Part shown: positions 46,301 through 54,329 of the stretch, one piece after another
How positions within the stretch are numbered: the stretch's first letter is position 1
How the letters are laid out: each line of letters starts with the position of its first letter
NCBI GenBank assembly: GCA_007280905.1
Contig: QYQM01000008.1
Coordinates: 48,907-112,906, forward strand
DNA: 64,000 nt
Origin: Porphyromonadaceae bacterium
GTDB taxonomy: Bacteria > Bacteroidota > Bacteroidia > Bacteroidales > UBA12481
Reading direction: 5' to 3'
The notes under the pieces: model-generated
Seen by the model: the letters and a program-made list of their open reading frames with translations, nothing else
Database searches by the model: none
What the model was told of the DNA's origin: nothing
Made by a program: the position numbers and the translations under genes

Positions 46301-49229
46301 ATTGGAATTGAACTTTGCTTCGAACAAGCAAGGGTTTTTATTGGTGGAACTCCGGAAATTCAGAGGCACTCCTATAACAGGCTGGTATCCATCCGATAAA
46401 AAAACGGACAAGCTGACCTGGAAGGTTACATCTGATTGGCAGGGCGGTGCCGTAATACACGTAATAATAGTTCGCTCGAACCGGGTTTATGAGAAAAATA
46501 TCCTGATTTCGATTCCCTGGGAAAATTCAAAATTAAGTATTTCCGGATTTGAGAAACTGAATACCGTTAAGCCAGGCGACAGTGTAACGGTAAATCTGAT
46601 GATTAAGGATGAGAAAGGAGCCCCAGTCCGGGCCTCAGCCGGAGTCACTATATATGATGCTTCGCTTGACCTGATAGCTCTTCACATTTGGCCACCGATC
46701 CACAGGCCATCCTACGTTGGCGGACCTTCTTTTGAAGCAATGAATTCCGGACTCTCCGATTCTTATGCGTTGGTTGAACCGGTTGTAAACTGGGTAGATG
46801 TGACTTATATTGAGCCTATTGCATTAAATTGGTTTGGTCTTGGATATTATGGAATCAGCCGGATGGATGCGCCGATGATGAAGATGGCCATGGCACAACC
46901 CGAAGCCGCAAGGGGAGGGGTGAACCGGGAGAGTGTTAAGAACGAAAAGACCGTTGAGGACGTTGTAGGGGAGAACCTGCGGTCGCCCGTTACGGACGTC
47001 GAGGAGGTTAAGGCAGAGAATGGGGCGATTATTATCAGGAGTGATTTTAGGGAGACAGCGATTTTTGAAGGTAATATTCTGACCGATAACAATGGCATGG
47101 CAGAGATTAATTTCAAGGTTCCTGAAGTATTTACCGAATGGAAGGTTTTGGCAACAGGCCATGATCGTAATCTGGCTTTTGGAAACCTGGAGCATCATTT
47201 CAGATCCGCTAAAGATCTGATGCTGAAATCCAATTTCCCGGAATTCATGCGAAAGGGTGACACCGTGGAACTGGCTGCCCGTCTCGGTTGGTATGGAAAA
47301 GGTCCGGTTGAAACTTTCACTTCACTGATACTGTCAGATACATCAGGTAAAGTGTTAAGAAGTTATCCGGATGTGAATTCAAAATTATCGCCGGGCGCGG
47401 CAGTTCCTTTTTCCTGGCAATTCACCGCTGAAAAAAGTGAACCATTCAGCTACCTGATTCAATCTTCATCAGCAGGACCTTCGGATGGATTAAAGGATAC
47501 CATAAAAGTACTTCCGGATGAAGTACAATTATGGAATGCGCAGCCATTTTTCTTTTCCAAACCCGGCAAGAAACAACTGAAAATTGAAGGGGAGCCGATG
47601 GAGGCCGTATTTGAAGTAACTACCACTCCTGCCTGGCAAATCCTTCAATCGCTGCCGGTGGTCACAAAGCAGGAGCGCGACTGTTCAGAGTACTGGTTCA
47701 GCCGGCTATACCTGGCTTGTCTGGCCGGGAACATCGCCGATAAATATCCGGAAGTGGCAGGAAAGTTTTTAAGTGATTCTGTACCGGAGACCCAGAAGGA
47801 CAGAATCCTTCAGATCCGTGAATGGATGAATAGCGATACCCGGGGGCGTGAGCTGGCCTATGTTCTTGAAAAACTCTCGAATCTTCAGAACCAGGATGGT
47901 ACCTGGCCCTGGTTCAAGGGGATGGGCATTGATTTATTTATGACACAGCAGGTTATCGCCGGATTCGGAGAGATGAAAGCCTGGGGCGTATTTGATGTCA
48001 CGAATACTCAGAGGGGTAATTACATGGTAACGCAGGCCATCGAAGCCATGGACAAATGGTTGTACCGGCAGTTTCGGGAGGTGATCAGGCTAGATTCGGT
48101 TCATCCTCTAAAAGTTCAGCTTAATCCGATGATCATTCATTACCTCTACGCACGAAGTTTCTTTCCCGGATTAACGCTGGCTCCGGCGAATGAAATTGCA
48201 TGGATGCATTTCACCGACCGGATTCCGTTGGAATGGACACAGCATGATCCCGGCCTGCAGGCACTCATGGGTATCACCAGTGTTCAACTTGGACGGATGG
48301 CGAATGCAATGCCCATATATAAATCCCTGCGTGAGCGGGCAATGGTTGATGAACAATGGGGAATGTACTGGCCGCGTAAAGGGTATGGCTCATCCTGGTT
48401 CCAATGGGATCTGTGGATGCAAAGCCGGATGATCGAATTGTTTGCGGTCATCGAGGAGGGACGCAAAGATTTGGATCAGTTGAAGTTATATCTTATTCAT
48501 CAGAAGCGTGGAAGAGATTGGGGTAACGGCATGGTTGCTGCATGGGCTTCAAAATCATTGCTCTTTTATGGCACCAATTTGTCCATTAAGCCCGCATCCG
48601 TCGGAATGACCTGGGGGGGTGAAAAGTATTCCCCTTTAAGGATTAAAACAGGCAGTATGGGTGTAACCGGATATTACCGGTTTGAATGGAAAAAGGCAGA
48701 GGAAATGCCAAAATCCCGTTCGATGGAGGTTACGCAAACTGAAAGCGGCCCGGCCTGGGGTACCTTGTTTACCCTGAATAATTACCAGCTGGATAAACTT
48801 TCCGCAACAAGCGGTCCACTGAATATTTCGCGTGAGGTAATGATCCGCGATGAACGCGGCAGCTGGTCTCAGATTCAGAAAGGCCAATCGGTTCCTGCCG
48901 GCGATGTGATCCGGATCCGCTTAACCATAAAATCCGACCGTGAACTCAGTTATATAGAAATCAAGGATAACCTGGGAACCGGGTTCATGCCGGTTCGGAT
49001 TTTATCAGGTTACCAATACCGGGCCGGATTATCTTATTATCAATCGCGTGAGCCGGAATCATTGGTGTGTTATGTATCGCAATTGCCTAAAGGAGTTAAT
49101 TCCATAGAATATCAGGCAGTTGTGGAACAGGCAGGCCGTTATTTCGGCGGTTATGCCACCGCAACCAGCTTGTACGCACCGGAATTCAGGGCCTGGTCAG
49201 ATTCCTTCAGGATCCATGCGAAACGCTAA
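43350..49229 (+). CDS. Alpha-2-macroglobulin-like protein, MG2 domains
   Basis: Very large protein, 1959 residues from ATG 43350 (a TTG at 43311 lies in the promoter). An N-terminal hydrophobic helix (KILYLLIIIAGVTLLA) without lipobox suggests export or membrane anchoring. Macroglobulin domains are visible (SLYKPGDEACFRGVL; GMAEINFKVPEVFTEWKVLATG; FRSAKDLMLKSNFPEFMRKGD), then the helical thioester-domain region (about 1430-1750). At the thioester position it has RDCSEYW (C1445): the Cys remains, but the Gln that forms the bond in CxEQ proteins is Tyr. Bacterial members are thought to trap proteases in the periplasm. The last stop codon overlaps that of tnaA. Confidence 0.9.
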   Translation: MRKILYLLIIIAGVTLLATPISHMTIDKKIWMRIDSLESEGLYRSALQLTEQVYFQAKEQADPETEIKALIYRLKYIQELEEDGQLAAITALEKELPDERLVQGSLKYSMLAELYYRYYSANRWQISQNPMEDKGADQPMKNWSPERFYRIILDQYELSLRKEEQLAKVRVGSLPGLWTGNLADTLNKPSLHDVLISRALDFLQNAGEFSLSSLKPAVFCSPELFSDPSRFVKAVPESEASGSNPYYRALKWYSSWLEKTEKWSLVAADLQRLRYVHEQSCNQFRDSLYESGLLRWSVQLVRDSANATVYEALAQYHLDRGSMFQINEPDTAKYKLERKLAAGWLTKSKEWAATLAGKRCQNLLNSLMKPELSVQSEACQIPLYTFPVSVEYRNLANLHYRIVRMNALFWYSDWNDLELTEKLSRINGLKVITTGKIALPDDGNLNPHRANVLIDPLPAGFYLMLFSNQEENLSSERLIVTVPISVTRTTLVTRQGNSKGRDFYFRDRDNGSPLTNLFVVPWYSLYDQESRRSILEKGVKKSSGAEGFLEIPDGGPGRDDPSPKAYRLEIIDKKDTLVTRELFYPGYNQRKAVARTSLVLYTDRSLYKPGDEACFRGVLIDYIGDSMAIHRTDSIALTLQDPRYQVVSQLVLPVDSLGVFAGSIKLPYKGLTGSYLIQSKFGQAAIRMEQYRRPAFSIRIIRGPEIFHPGETMQISGTVTALSGEPVSGADIIANVDLQPLYGPRRWSPFTGQKIRITTVKTTTDGEGRFTCRWVSIPEGSSPFGNGSMIRYTVNVKATDLNGESHQEETLIDCGKGTIGLSLNVPDKILSTDTLNGKIGAVCTDGRALKVPFKLKISKLKDPIRTWIEPVLPKPDRFTVTMNEWQKKITGLPYKNEHQPSAWAITGVTIETAYPNDTITNIVIPPDGKWQKGWYKVELIPVDPLMCKTATKYLYVEDPHPLRIDDGLSLYAQTSQLEIKPGQTLELNFASNKQGFLLVELRKFRGTPITGWYPSDKKTDKLTWKVTSDWQGGAVIHVIIVRSNRVYEKNILISIPWENSKLSISGFEKLNTVKPGDSVTVNLMIKDEKGAPVRASAGVTIYDASLDLIALHIWPPIHRPSYVGGPSFEAMNSGLSDSYALVEPVVNWVDVTYIEPIALNWFGLGYYGISRMDAPMMKMAMAQPEAARGGVNRESVKNEKTVEDVVGENLRSPVTDVEEVKAENGAIIIRSDFRETAIFEGNILTDNNGMAEINFKVPEVFTEWKVLATGHDRNLAFGNLEHHFRSAKDLMLKSNFPEFMRKGDTVELAARLGWYGKGPVETFTSLILSDTSGKVLRSYPDVNSKLSPGAAVPFSWQFTAEKSEPFSYLIQSSSAGPSDGLKDTIKVLPDEVQLWNAQPFFFSKPGKKQLKIEGEPMEAVFEVTTTPAWQILQSLPVVTKQERDCSEYWFSRLYLACLAGNIADKYPEVAGKFLSDSVPETQKDRILQIREWMNSDTRGRELAYVLEKLSNLQNQDGTWPWFKGMGIDLFMTQQVIAGFGEMKAWGVFDVTNTQRGNYMVTQAIEAMDKWLYRQFREVIRLDSVHPLKVQLNPMIIHYLYARSFFPGLTLAPANEIAWMHFTDRIPLEWTQHDPGLQALMGITSVQLGRMANAMPIYKSLRERAMVDEQWGMYWPRKGYGSSWFQWDLWMQSRMIELFAVIEEGRKDLDQLKLYLIHQKRGRDWGNGMVAAWASKSLLFYGTNLSIKPASVGMTWGGEKYSPLRIKTGSMGVTGYYRFEWKKAEEMPKSRSMEVTQTESGPAWGTLFTLNNYQLDKLSATSGPLNISREVMIRDERGSWSQIQKGQSVPAGDVIRIRLTIKSDRELSYIEIKDNLGTGFMPVRILSGYQYRAGLSYYQSREPESLVCYVSQLPKGVNSIEYQAVVEQAGRYFGGYATATSLYAPEFRAWSDSFRIHAKR

Positions 49230-50602
49230 AGGTCGACCGGTTCGAGTTCCATAGTAAAATGCCGCATAATTGGCGCTTCCCGGGTTAACCGGTAGCCTCT
49301 GCGGATTTTTTGCGAGGCTTCCAATACAATGCTGGCGGTGGCAGCAGCATACTCCATGTGGTTATTGGTATAAGCACGCCGGGGAATTGCCAGACGAACC
49401 AACTCCAGTGCCGGGTACCGGTTTTCCCGGGTAACCGGATCACGGTCGGCCATGAGCGAACCGATCTCAGCGGAACGAATACCGCCGGCTTTATACAATT
49501 CAACGACCAGAGTTTGACCGGGAAACTCCTCCCGCGGAATATGGGGAAAGAATCTTAAGGCATCGATAAAGATAGCGTGACCGCCAAATGGCTCCTGTAT
49601 GGGAATTCCATAGCTTTTCAACTTTTCTCCAAGAAAGGCTACCTGAGAAATCCGGGATTCAAGATAATCAAATTCAGTAGCCTCACGCAGACCCTGGGCC
49701 AATGCAGCCATATCGCGCCCTGCCTGTCCTCCATAAGTCAGAAAGCCTTCAAACAGGATGTTAAACATCGAAGCTTCCTGGTATATCTCTTTGCTCTTCA
49801 ATGCAATAAATCCTCCGATATTGACAATGCCATCTTTTTTAGCCGACATGGTAGCTCCGTCAAAAAGAGAAAACATTTCCAGCACGATGGCCTTGATCGA
49901 TTGATCCTGGTAACCTTCTTCACGGGTTTTGATAAAGTAGGCATTCTCGGCAAATCTTGCGGCGTCGATAATTAAGAGTTTTCCATACCGGTCGGCCAGA
50001 TTCCGGACCCGCCTGACGTTATCCATCGAAACCGGCTGTCCGCCCGCCGTATTGCAGGTGGCAGTGATCAGAATAAACGACACCCGATCGGCGGATTGTT
50101 CCAATATCGACTCCAATTTACTGATATTAACATTTCCTTTGAAGGGATGAGGTTTAGTGGTATCATTTGCCTCATCAATGGTACAATCAACAGCAAATGC
50201 CTTCCGGAATTCGATGTGTCCCTTTGTAGTATCAAAATGGGCATTCCCGGGAACCAGTTGCCCTTCCTTGACCAATACCGAAAAAAGTACATTCTCTGCG
50301 GCACGTCCCTGGTGCGTTGGCAGCAAATATTCAAAGCCGGTGAGCTCCCGTATCGTGTCTTTGAGTTCATAGAACGACCGGGATCCTGCATAGGATTCAT
50401 CACCCGACATGATGGCCGCCCACTGCCGGTCGCTCATCGCCCCCATACCGGAATCAGTCAGAAAATCAATAAATACCTGATCGCTCTTCAGGTTGAAGAT
50501 ATTATACCGTGCCTCGCTGATCCAACTTTCACGCTGCTCGCGTGTACTGCGGTATAGAGGCTCAATCATTTTAATTTTATAGGGTTCACAGAATGGTAGC
50601 AT
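49226..50602 (-). CDS. tnaA: Tryptophanase (tryptophan indole-lyase)
   Basis: PLP-dependent beta-lyase of 458 residues, converting tryptophan to indole, pyruvate and ammonia. N-terminus LPFCEPYKIKMIEPLYRST matches the family, supporting the first ATG. Further motifs: PTHQGRAAENVLF, CNTAGGQPVSM, the PLP Lys in SAKKDGIVN (K255/K256), and YKAGGIRSAEIGS. Position 380 is Ile (EIG), as in tryptophanases; tyrosine phenol-lyases have Arg there (ERG). This favours indole-lyase, though activity on other beta-substituted amino acids is possible. Confidence 0.9.
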   Translation of the reverse strand: MLPFCEPYKIKMIEPLYRSTREQRESWISEARYNIFNLKSDQVFIDFLTDSGMGAMSDRQWAAIMSGDESYAGSRSFYELKDTIRELTGFEYLLPTHQGRAAENVLFSVLVKEGQLVPGNAHFDTTKGHIEFRKAFAVDCTIDEANDTTKPHPFKGNVNISKLESILEQSADRVSFILITATCNTAGGQPVSMDNVRRVRNLADRYGKLLIIDAARFAENAYFIKTREEGYQDQSIKAIVLEMFSLFDGATMSAKKDGIVNIGGFIALKSKEIYQEASMFNILFEGFLTYGGQAGRDMAALAQGLREATEFDYLESRISQVAFLGEKLKSYGIPIQEPFGGHAIFIDALRFFPHIPREEFPGQTLVVELYKAGGIRSAEIGSLMADRDPVTRENRYPALELVRLAIPRRAYTNNHMEYAAATASIVLEASQKIRRGYRLTREAPIMRHFTMELEPVDL

Positions 50603-50654
50603 AGCAGAAAGGTTTAATAACGTAAATGTTTGATATAATATAGGTTATTTGCCA

Positions 50655-50729
50655 GCGGTTGTCTGTTGTCTGTTACCGGGCGTCAATAAGCCCCGATAAC
50701 TGATAACCGATAACCGACAACTGATAACT
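50655..50729. repeat. GTTGTCTGTTGTC / CCGATAACTGATAAC repeat
   Basis: A left part with GGTTGTCTGTTGTCTGTTAC and a right part with CGATAACTGATAACCGATAAC in the opposite sense, around GGGCGTCAATAAGCCCC. The units are of the same GTTATCGGTTGTC family seen at 26.8 and 38.8 kb. The rest of 50603-50878 shows no gene. Confidence 0.65.
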
Positions 50730-50878
50730 TCTGCGGAAGGAATCCCGTTCCTTCAGGTTGCGAAATACCTGGTCGGCTAAAATAGATATGACCTTGGATG
50801 CGTTCATATGAGGATGCAAATTTCGAAAATTAATCGGATAAGTTATTGCCATTTATGATTAATTGGGTGTTGCTTTTG

Positions 50879-50886
50879 TATTTTTG
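50879..50886 (+). promoter_or_regulatory. -7 element for the DUF3078 gene
   Basis: TATTTTTG, a TAnnTTTG match, 27 bases before the ATG at 50913. No well-spaced -33 element. Confidence 0.4.
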
Positions 50887-50912
50887 CAGACTGACCAGAA
50901 AATTTAGAAAAG

Positions 50913-52505
50913 ATGAAAAAGTTTACCCTGGTTCTGATTTTTATATCCGCATTGATGCCTGCCAATTCTCTTATCGCGCAGGTTGGCGAAAAAATTGCTA
51001 TCAAAAAGGATACCCTTAATGTTTCGCGTGATTCCATAATCCGGCTGATCAGGATTAAGGATTCCCTATTGCTCATGAAACGGTATGATTCCATAAACAT
51101 GTCAAACCTTATTGTCAGGTTGGAGTACAACCGTGATTCCCTCAATGCAGCACTGAGCCAATCCATTTACCGGCAGAAGGTGGATTCTGCTGAGCGGATG
51201 CGTGGCTATCTGAATTACCGTGATTATAATCGCCGCTCGCGTCAGGACCTTTATAACCCGATCGGAATTATCGAGAAGGATTCCATCAGAAGTTCAATGA
51301 AAGAAATTGTTGATCTCGTTTTTGATGATACCGCTTATACGCCCAGGCCTCAGGTTTTGCGATCTTCCATGGACCGGCTGGTTTATCATCTCGCTAATGA
51401 TTCTATTTATTTCAGGATCGTGAATGCCAATCAGGACACGATCCCTTTTGTACTTAAAAAAAATAAGGTTGATTCCACAGCCTTTTTTGTGATGAACAGT
51501 AAAAAGGATTCTGCCAAACTTTTTATGCGCAGTCTTGACAAGAATACTTTATACATGTGGGTTGGAGACGATCTGACGCTTAAGCATTTACTGAAAAAGC
51601 CAGGTCCTCCTGAGGGGATTGGCATCAACTGGCAGGACCCGAATAAACTGCGCATTCCCCGCCGTGTGGTTCCGGTTCCGGTACCTAAACTTTGGGTTCT
51701 GAGATCAGAATTAGCCTTGATGGTAAACCAGGTGTCTTATGCAAATTGGGCCAAAGGGGGTAATAATAATATCACCTTCACAACAGACCTAAAAGCGTCG
51801 GCTAATTATGCAAGTGGGAATATTAAGTGGGAAAATTCTTGCTGGTTTGTTTATGGAGTCCAAAAAGCCGAGCTTATGAATATCCGTAAAAACCAGGACC
51901 GCATCAATTTGGTATCCAACCTGTCGCATAAGGCATTTAAAAATTTCGACTATACCTTGGGGTTATCGTTAGAAACACAGTGGTTTAAAGGATTTGCCTA
52001 TCCCAATGATTCGGTTCCGGTATCAAAATTCTTTGCCCCGGCTGATCTAAAGCTTAACCTGGGGATGACCTACAAACCTAACCAGAAACTTACGATTACC
52101 ATGTCTCCGCTTGCGGGTAGCCAAAGGTTTGTGTTGGATACCGCAATGATCGACCAAACGAGGTGGGGATTGTTACCCGGCAAAAGAATGCTGGCGCAGT
52201 TGGGAGCCAGGGTGGTCATCAGTCATAGTATGGTTCTGGTTAAGAATGTCACGATGGACAATTACCTGGATTTATTCTCAAACTACATCGACCACCCCGA
52301 GAAGGTCAATTTCGACTGGCGTTTAAATCTCAACCTCAGGATCAACAGGTTTATCAGCACGACAATTAAAACGGAGTTGATTTATGATAATAAAGTGATG
52401 ATACCCATTTATGAAACCAGGAATGGTACAAAAGTGAAAATTGGAGAGGGAAAGCGCATTCAGTTTAATGAATTTCTTGGAGTGACCTTCAGGTATATTA
52501 TTTAA
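50913..52505 (+). CDS. DUF3078 outer-membrane protein
   Basis: Exported protein of 530 residues with a signal peptide (FTLVLIFISALMPANSLIAQ). The N-terminal half (about 30-260) is charged and mostly helical with repeated DS-rich segments. The C-terminal half (about 275-530) is the DUF3078 domain: ELALMVNQVSYANWAKGGNNNITFTT, followed by alternating beta strands typical of a barrel, ending FLGVTFRYII. The function is not known; a beta-barrel at the outer membrane is likely. It ends three bases before a convergent prenyltransferase gene. Confidence 0.82.
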   Translation: MKKFTLVLIFISALMPANSLIAQVGEKIAIKKDTLNVSRDSIIRLIRIKDSLLLMKRYDSINMSNLIVRLEYNRDSLNAALSQSIYRQKVDSAERMRGYLNYRDYNRRSRQDLYNPIGIIEKDSIRSSMKEIVDLVFDDTAYTPRPQVLRSSMDRLVYHLANDSIYFRIVNANQDTIPFVLKKNKVDSTAFFVMNSKKDSAKLFMRSLDKNTLYMWVGDDLTLKHLLKKPGPPEGIGINWQDPNKLRIPRRVVPVPVPKLWVLRSELALMVNQVSYANWAKGGNNNITFTTDLKASANYASGNIKWENSCWFVYGVQKAELMNIRKNQDRINLVSNLSHKAFKNFDYTLGLSLETQWFKGFAYPNDSVPVSKFFAPADLKLNLGMTYKPNQKLTITMSPLAGSQRFVLDTAMIDQTRWGLLPGKRMLAQLGARVVISHSMVLVKNVTMDNYLDLFSNYIDHPEKVNFDWRLNLNLRINRFISTTIKTELIYDNKVMIPIYETRNGTKVKIGEGKRIQFNEFLGVTFRYII

Positions 52506-52508
52506 TAA

Positions 52509-53366
52509 TCAGATATATAAACCGATAATCAAACACAGGGCAAACACCACACTGGCTAGTCCGTTGGTCGTACCAAACGCCCTGTTAACCCTGGTCAGAT
52601 CATTTGGTTTAACGATGAGATGCTGGTAAAACAGCAATATGGTAAAGATTGCGCTTCCTATCCAGTACATCAGGCCGAATCCGGCAACGATTCCGGTGAT
52701 TACGACCAGCATAAATGTTATGATATGAAGGATCGTTGAGATTATCAGTGCATTCCGGATACCGACTTTAGAAGGAATCGAGAAAAATCCGTTTGATTTG
52801 TCGAAATGCTGATCCTGTAGAGCGTAAATAATATCAAATCCACCTACCCAGGTTAAAACAATACCGGAAAACATCAGCGGTAACCAATGGAATTGAGCGG
52901 TGATCGCAATATAGGCGCCAATCGGTGCGATCGCCAGCCCGAGTCCGAGTATCAAATGGCACAACCAGGTAAAGCGTTTTGTATAGCTGTATCCCAGAAT
53001 GATTAATACGGCAAGCGGAGAAAGTTTAAGACAGAGTGGATTGATAAGTCCTGCCACCAAAATAAACAGAGAAGCATTGATAACGGAAAAGGCGAGTGCT
53101 GCTTTACCCTTGATAATTCCTTTAGGGATTTCCCTGTGCGCGGTTCTGGGATTTTTTTCGTCGATATAGCGGTCGGCCCAACGATTAAACCCCATCGCAG
53201 CATTGCGGGCAAGAACCATGCACCCAATGCAGAGGATTAATGTGATCCAGTTGAAAGGATAACCGCTAAAGCGGATAGCCAGAAAGAAACCGATCAGGGC
53301 AAAAGGCATTGCAAAGATCGTGTGGCTGAAAACAACAAGTGAGAAGTAATCTTTTATCCTGGCCAT
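52509..53366 (-). CDS. UbiA-family polyprenyltransferase (4-hydroxybenzoate/futalosine-type)
   Basis: Integral membrane enzyme of 285 residues with about eight to nine hydrophobic segments. First motif NRWADRYID (61-69), followed by KNPRTAHREIP; second motif DIIYALQDQHFDKSNGFFSIP. The HREIP and FSIP motifs are characteristic of UbiA-type prenyltransferases, including the MqnP branch of the futalosine menaquinone pathway; the two cannot be told apart without neighbours. It stands alone between two convergent/divergent genes. Confidence 0.87.
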   Translation of the reverse strand: MARIKDYFSLVVFSHTIFAMPFALIGFFLAIRFSGYPFNWITLILCIGCMVLARNAAMGFNRWADRYIDEKNPRTAHREIPKGIIKGKAALAFSVINASLFILVAGLINPLCLKLSPLAVLIILGYSYTKRFTWLCHLILGLGLAIAPIGAYIAITAQFHWLPLMFSGIVLTWVGGFDIIYALQDQHFDKSNGFFSIPSKVGIRNALIISTILHIITFMLVVITGIVAGFGLMYWIGSAIFTILLFYQHLIVKPNDLTRVNRAFGTTNGLASVVFALCLIIGLYI

Positions 53367-53428
53367 AATCTGATAATTGCTGCGAAAATAGTGATTCAGC
53401 CGATTCTATCATAGTCGGGGGCTTTTAG

Positions 53429-53436
53429 TACTTTTG
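53429..53436 (+). promoter_or_regulatory. -7 element for the HAD gene
   Basis: TACTTTTG, a TAnnTTTG match, six bases before ATG 53442, so the mRNA would have almost no leader. Confidence 0.4.
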
Positions 53437-53441
53437 CAGAC

Positions 53442-54257
53442 ATGGTGAAAATGGTAGTGACTGACTTCGATGGGACGCTGCTGAATAGTGATCAGCAGGT
53501 GAGTTCTGAAGATTTTAATACTTTGGTTTATCTGGGTAAGCAGGAAGTAATTCGTGTGATTGCCACGGGGCGTTCACCTTTTTCTTTCCAAAGGATGATG
53601 CCTGCCGATTTTCCGATCGATTACCTGATTTTCAGTTCAGGTGCCGGAATTATGGATTATCATACAAAGGAGATCCTTTATTCGTTGAACCTGCCGGAAA
53701 AGCTCGTTCATAGAATAGCAATCAGGCTTCGTGACCTGGGTGTGACTTTTAAAGTTTTGGCTGCTGTACCGGAGAACCATCATTACGTATATTATCAGAA
53801 TGGGGAATTGCATCCGGATTTTGTGCGCCGGATGGAAACATACCGGGGATACGAAAAGCCGATCTCTTTTGATCCGCCTAATTTCGGGGAAGCCTGTCAG
53901 TTTTTGATAATTCTGCCTCCTGATCCAGCCAGGTACGAAGAGCTGAAATCTTTATGCGATGGGGTTAAAGTGATACGCGCAACTTCGCCAATTGATCATC
54001 AATCCATCTGGATGGAGATTTATCATCAGGATGTATCAAAGGGCAATGCGGTTGAATATTTATGCAACATGCATCAAATCAGGCATGTTGAAGTAGTGGG
54101 GATTGGAAATGATTATAACGATACCGATCTTTTAGATTTCGTGGGCCGGCCTTTCGTTGTGGCTAATGCGCCGGAAGAGCTGAAGGCAATTTACAAGCAG
54201 GTGGCTTCCAATGATGAAAGCGGTTTTTCGGGGGCCGTTCAAGTAGCGTTGGAGTAG
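53442..54257 (+). CDS. HAD phosphatase, Cof/YwpJ type
   Basis: Cof-type HAD hydrolase of 271 residues with a large C2 cap. Motif I TDFDGTLLNSD (D8, D10), motif II IATGR, motif III near KGNAVEYL, and motif IV VGIGNDYNDTDLLDFVG. Such enzymes dephosphorylate sugar phosphates, FMN or PLP; the substrate is not predictable. It ends in a repeat-derived GC-rich segment facing pheT. Confidence 0.88.
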   Translation: MVKMVVTDFDGTLLNSDQQVSSEDFNTLVYLGKQEVIRVIATGRSPFSFQRMMPADFPIDYLIFSSGAGIMDYHTKEILYSLNLPEKLVHRIAIRLRDLGVTFKVLAAVPENHHYVYYQNGELHPDFVRRMETYRGYEKPISFDPPNFGEACQFLIILPPDPARYEELKSLCDGVKVIRATSPIDHQSIWMEIYHQDVSKGNAVEYLCNMHQIRHVEVVGIGNDYNDTDLLDFVGRPFVVANAPEELKAIYKQVASNDESGFSGAVQVALE

Positions 54258-54322
54258 CGTGACGGGGTCCCGGCCCCCCGCCTCCGCGGGGGCAGGCTTT
54301 CGCCGGGATGACAAGTGCTCCA
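54244..54322. repeat. GC-rich dispersed repeat between convergent genes
   Basis: GTAGCGTTGGAGTAGCGTGA, then a GC-rich inverted part (CCCCCGCCTCCGCGGGGG) and TTTCGCCGGGATGACAAGTG. It shares GTAGCGT and CGGGGATGACA-type ends with the copies at 26.9 and 38.9 kb and may act as a two-way terminator. The open frames in it are not genes. Confidence 0.65.
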
Positions 54323-54329
54323 AACGGCC

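Noticed and set aside
49226..50602. Tyrosine phenol-lyase
   Set aside because: Position 380 is Ile within EIGS, as in tryptophanase; the phenol-lyase Arg is absent.
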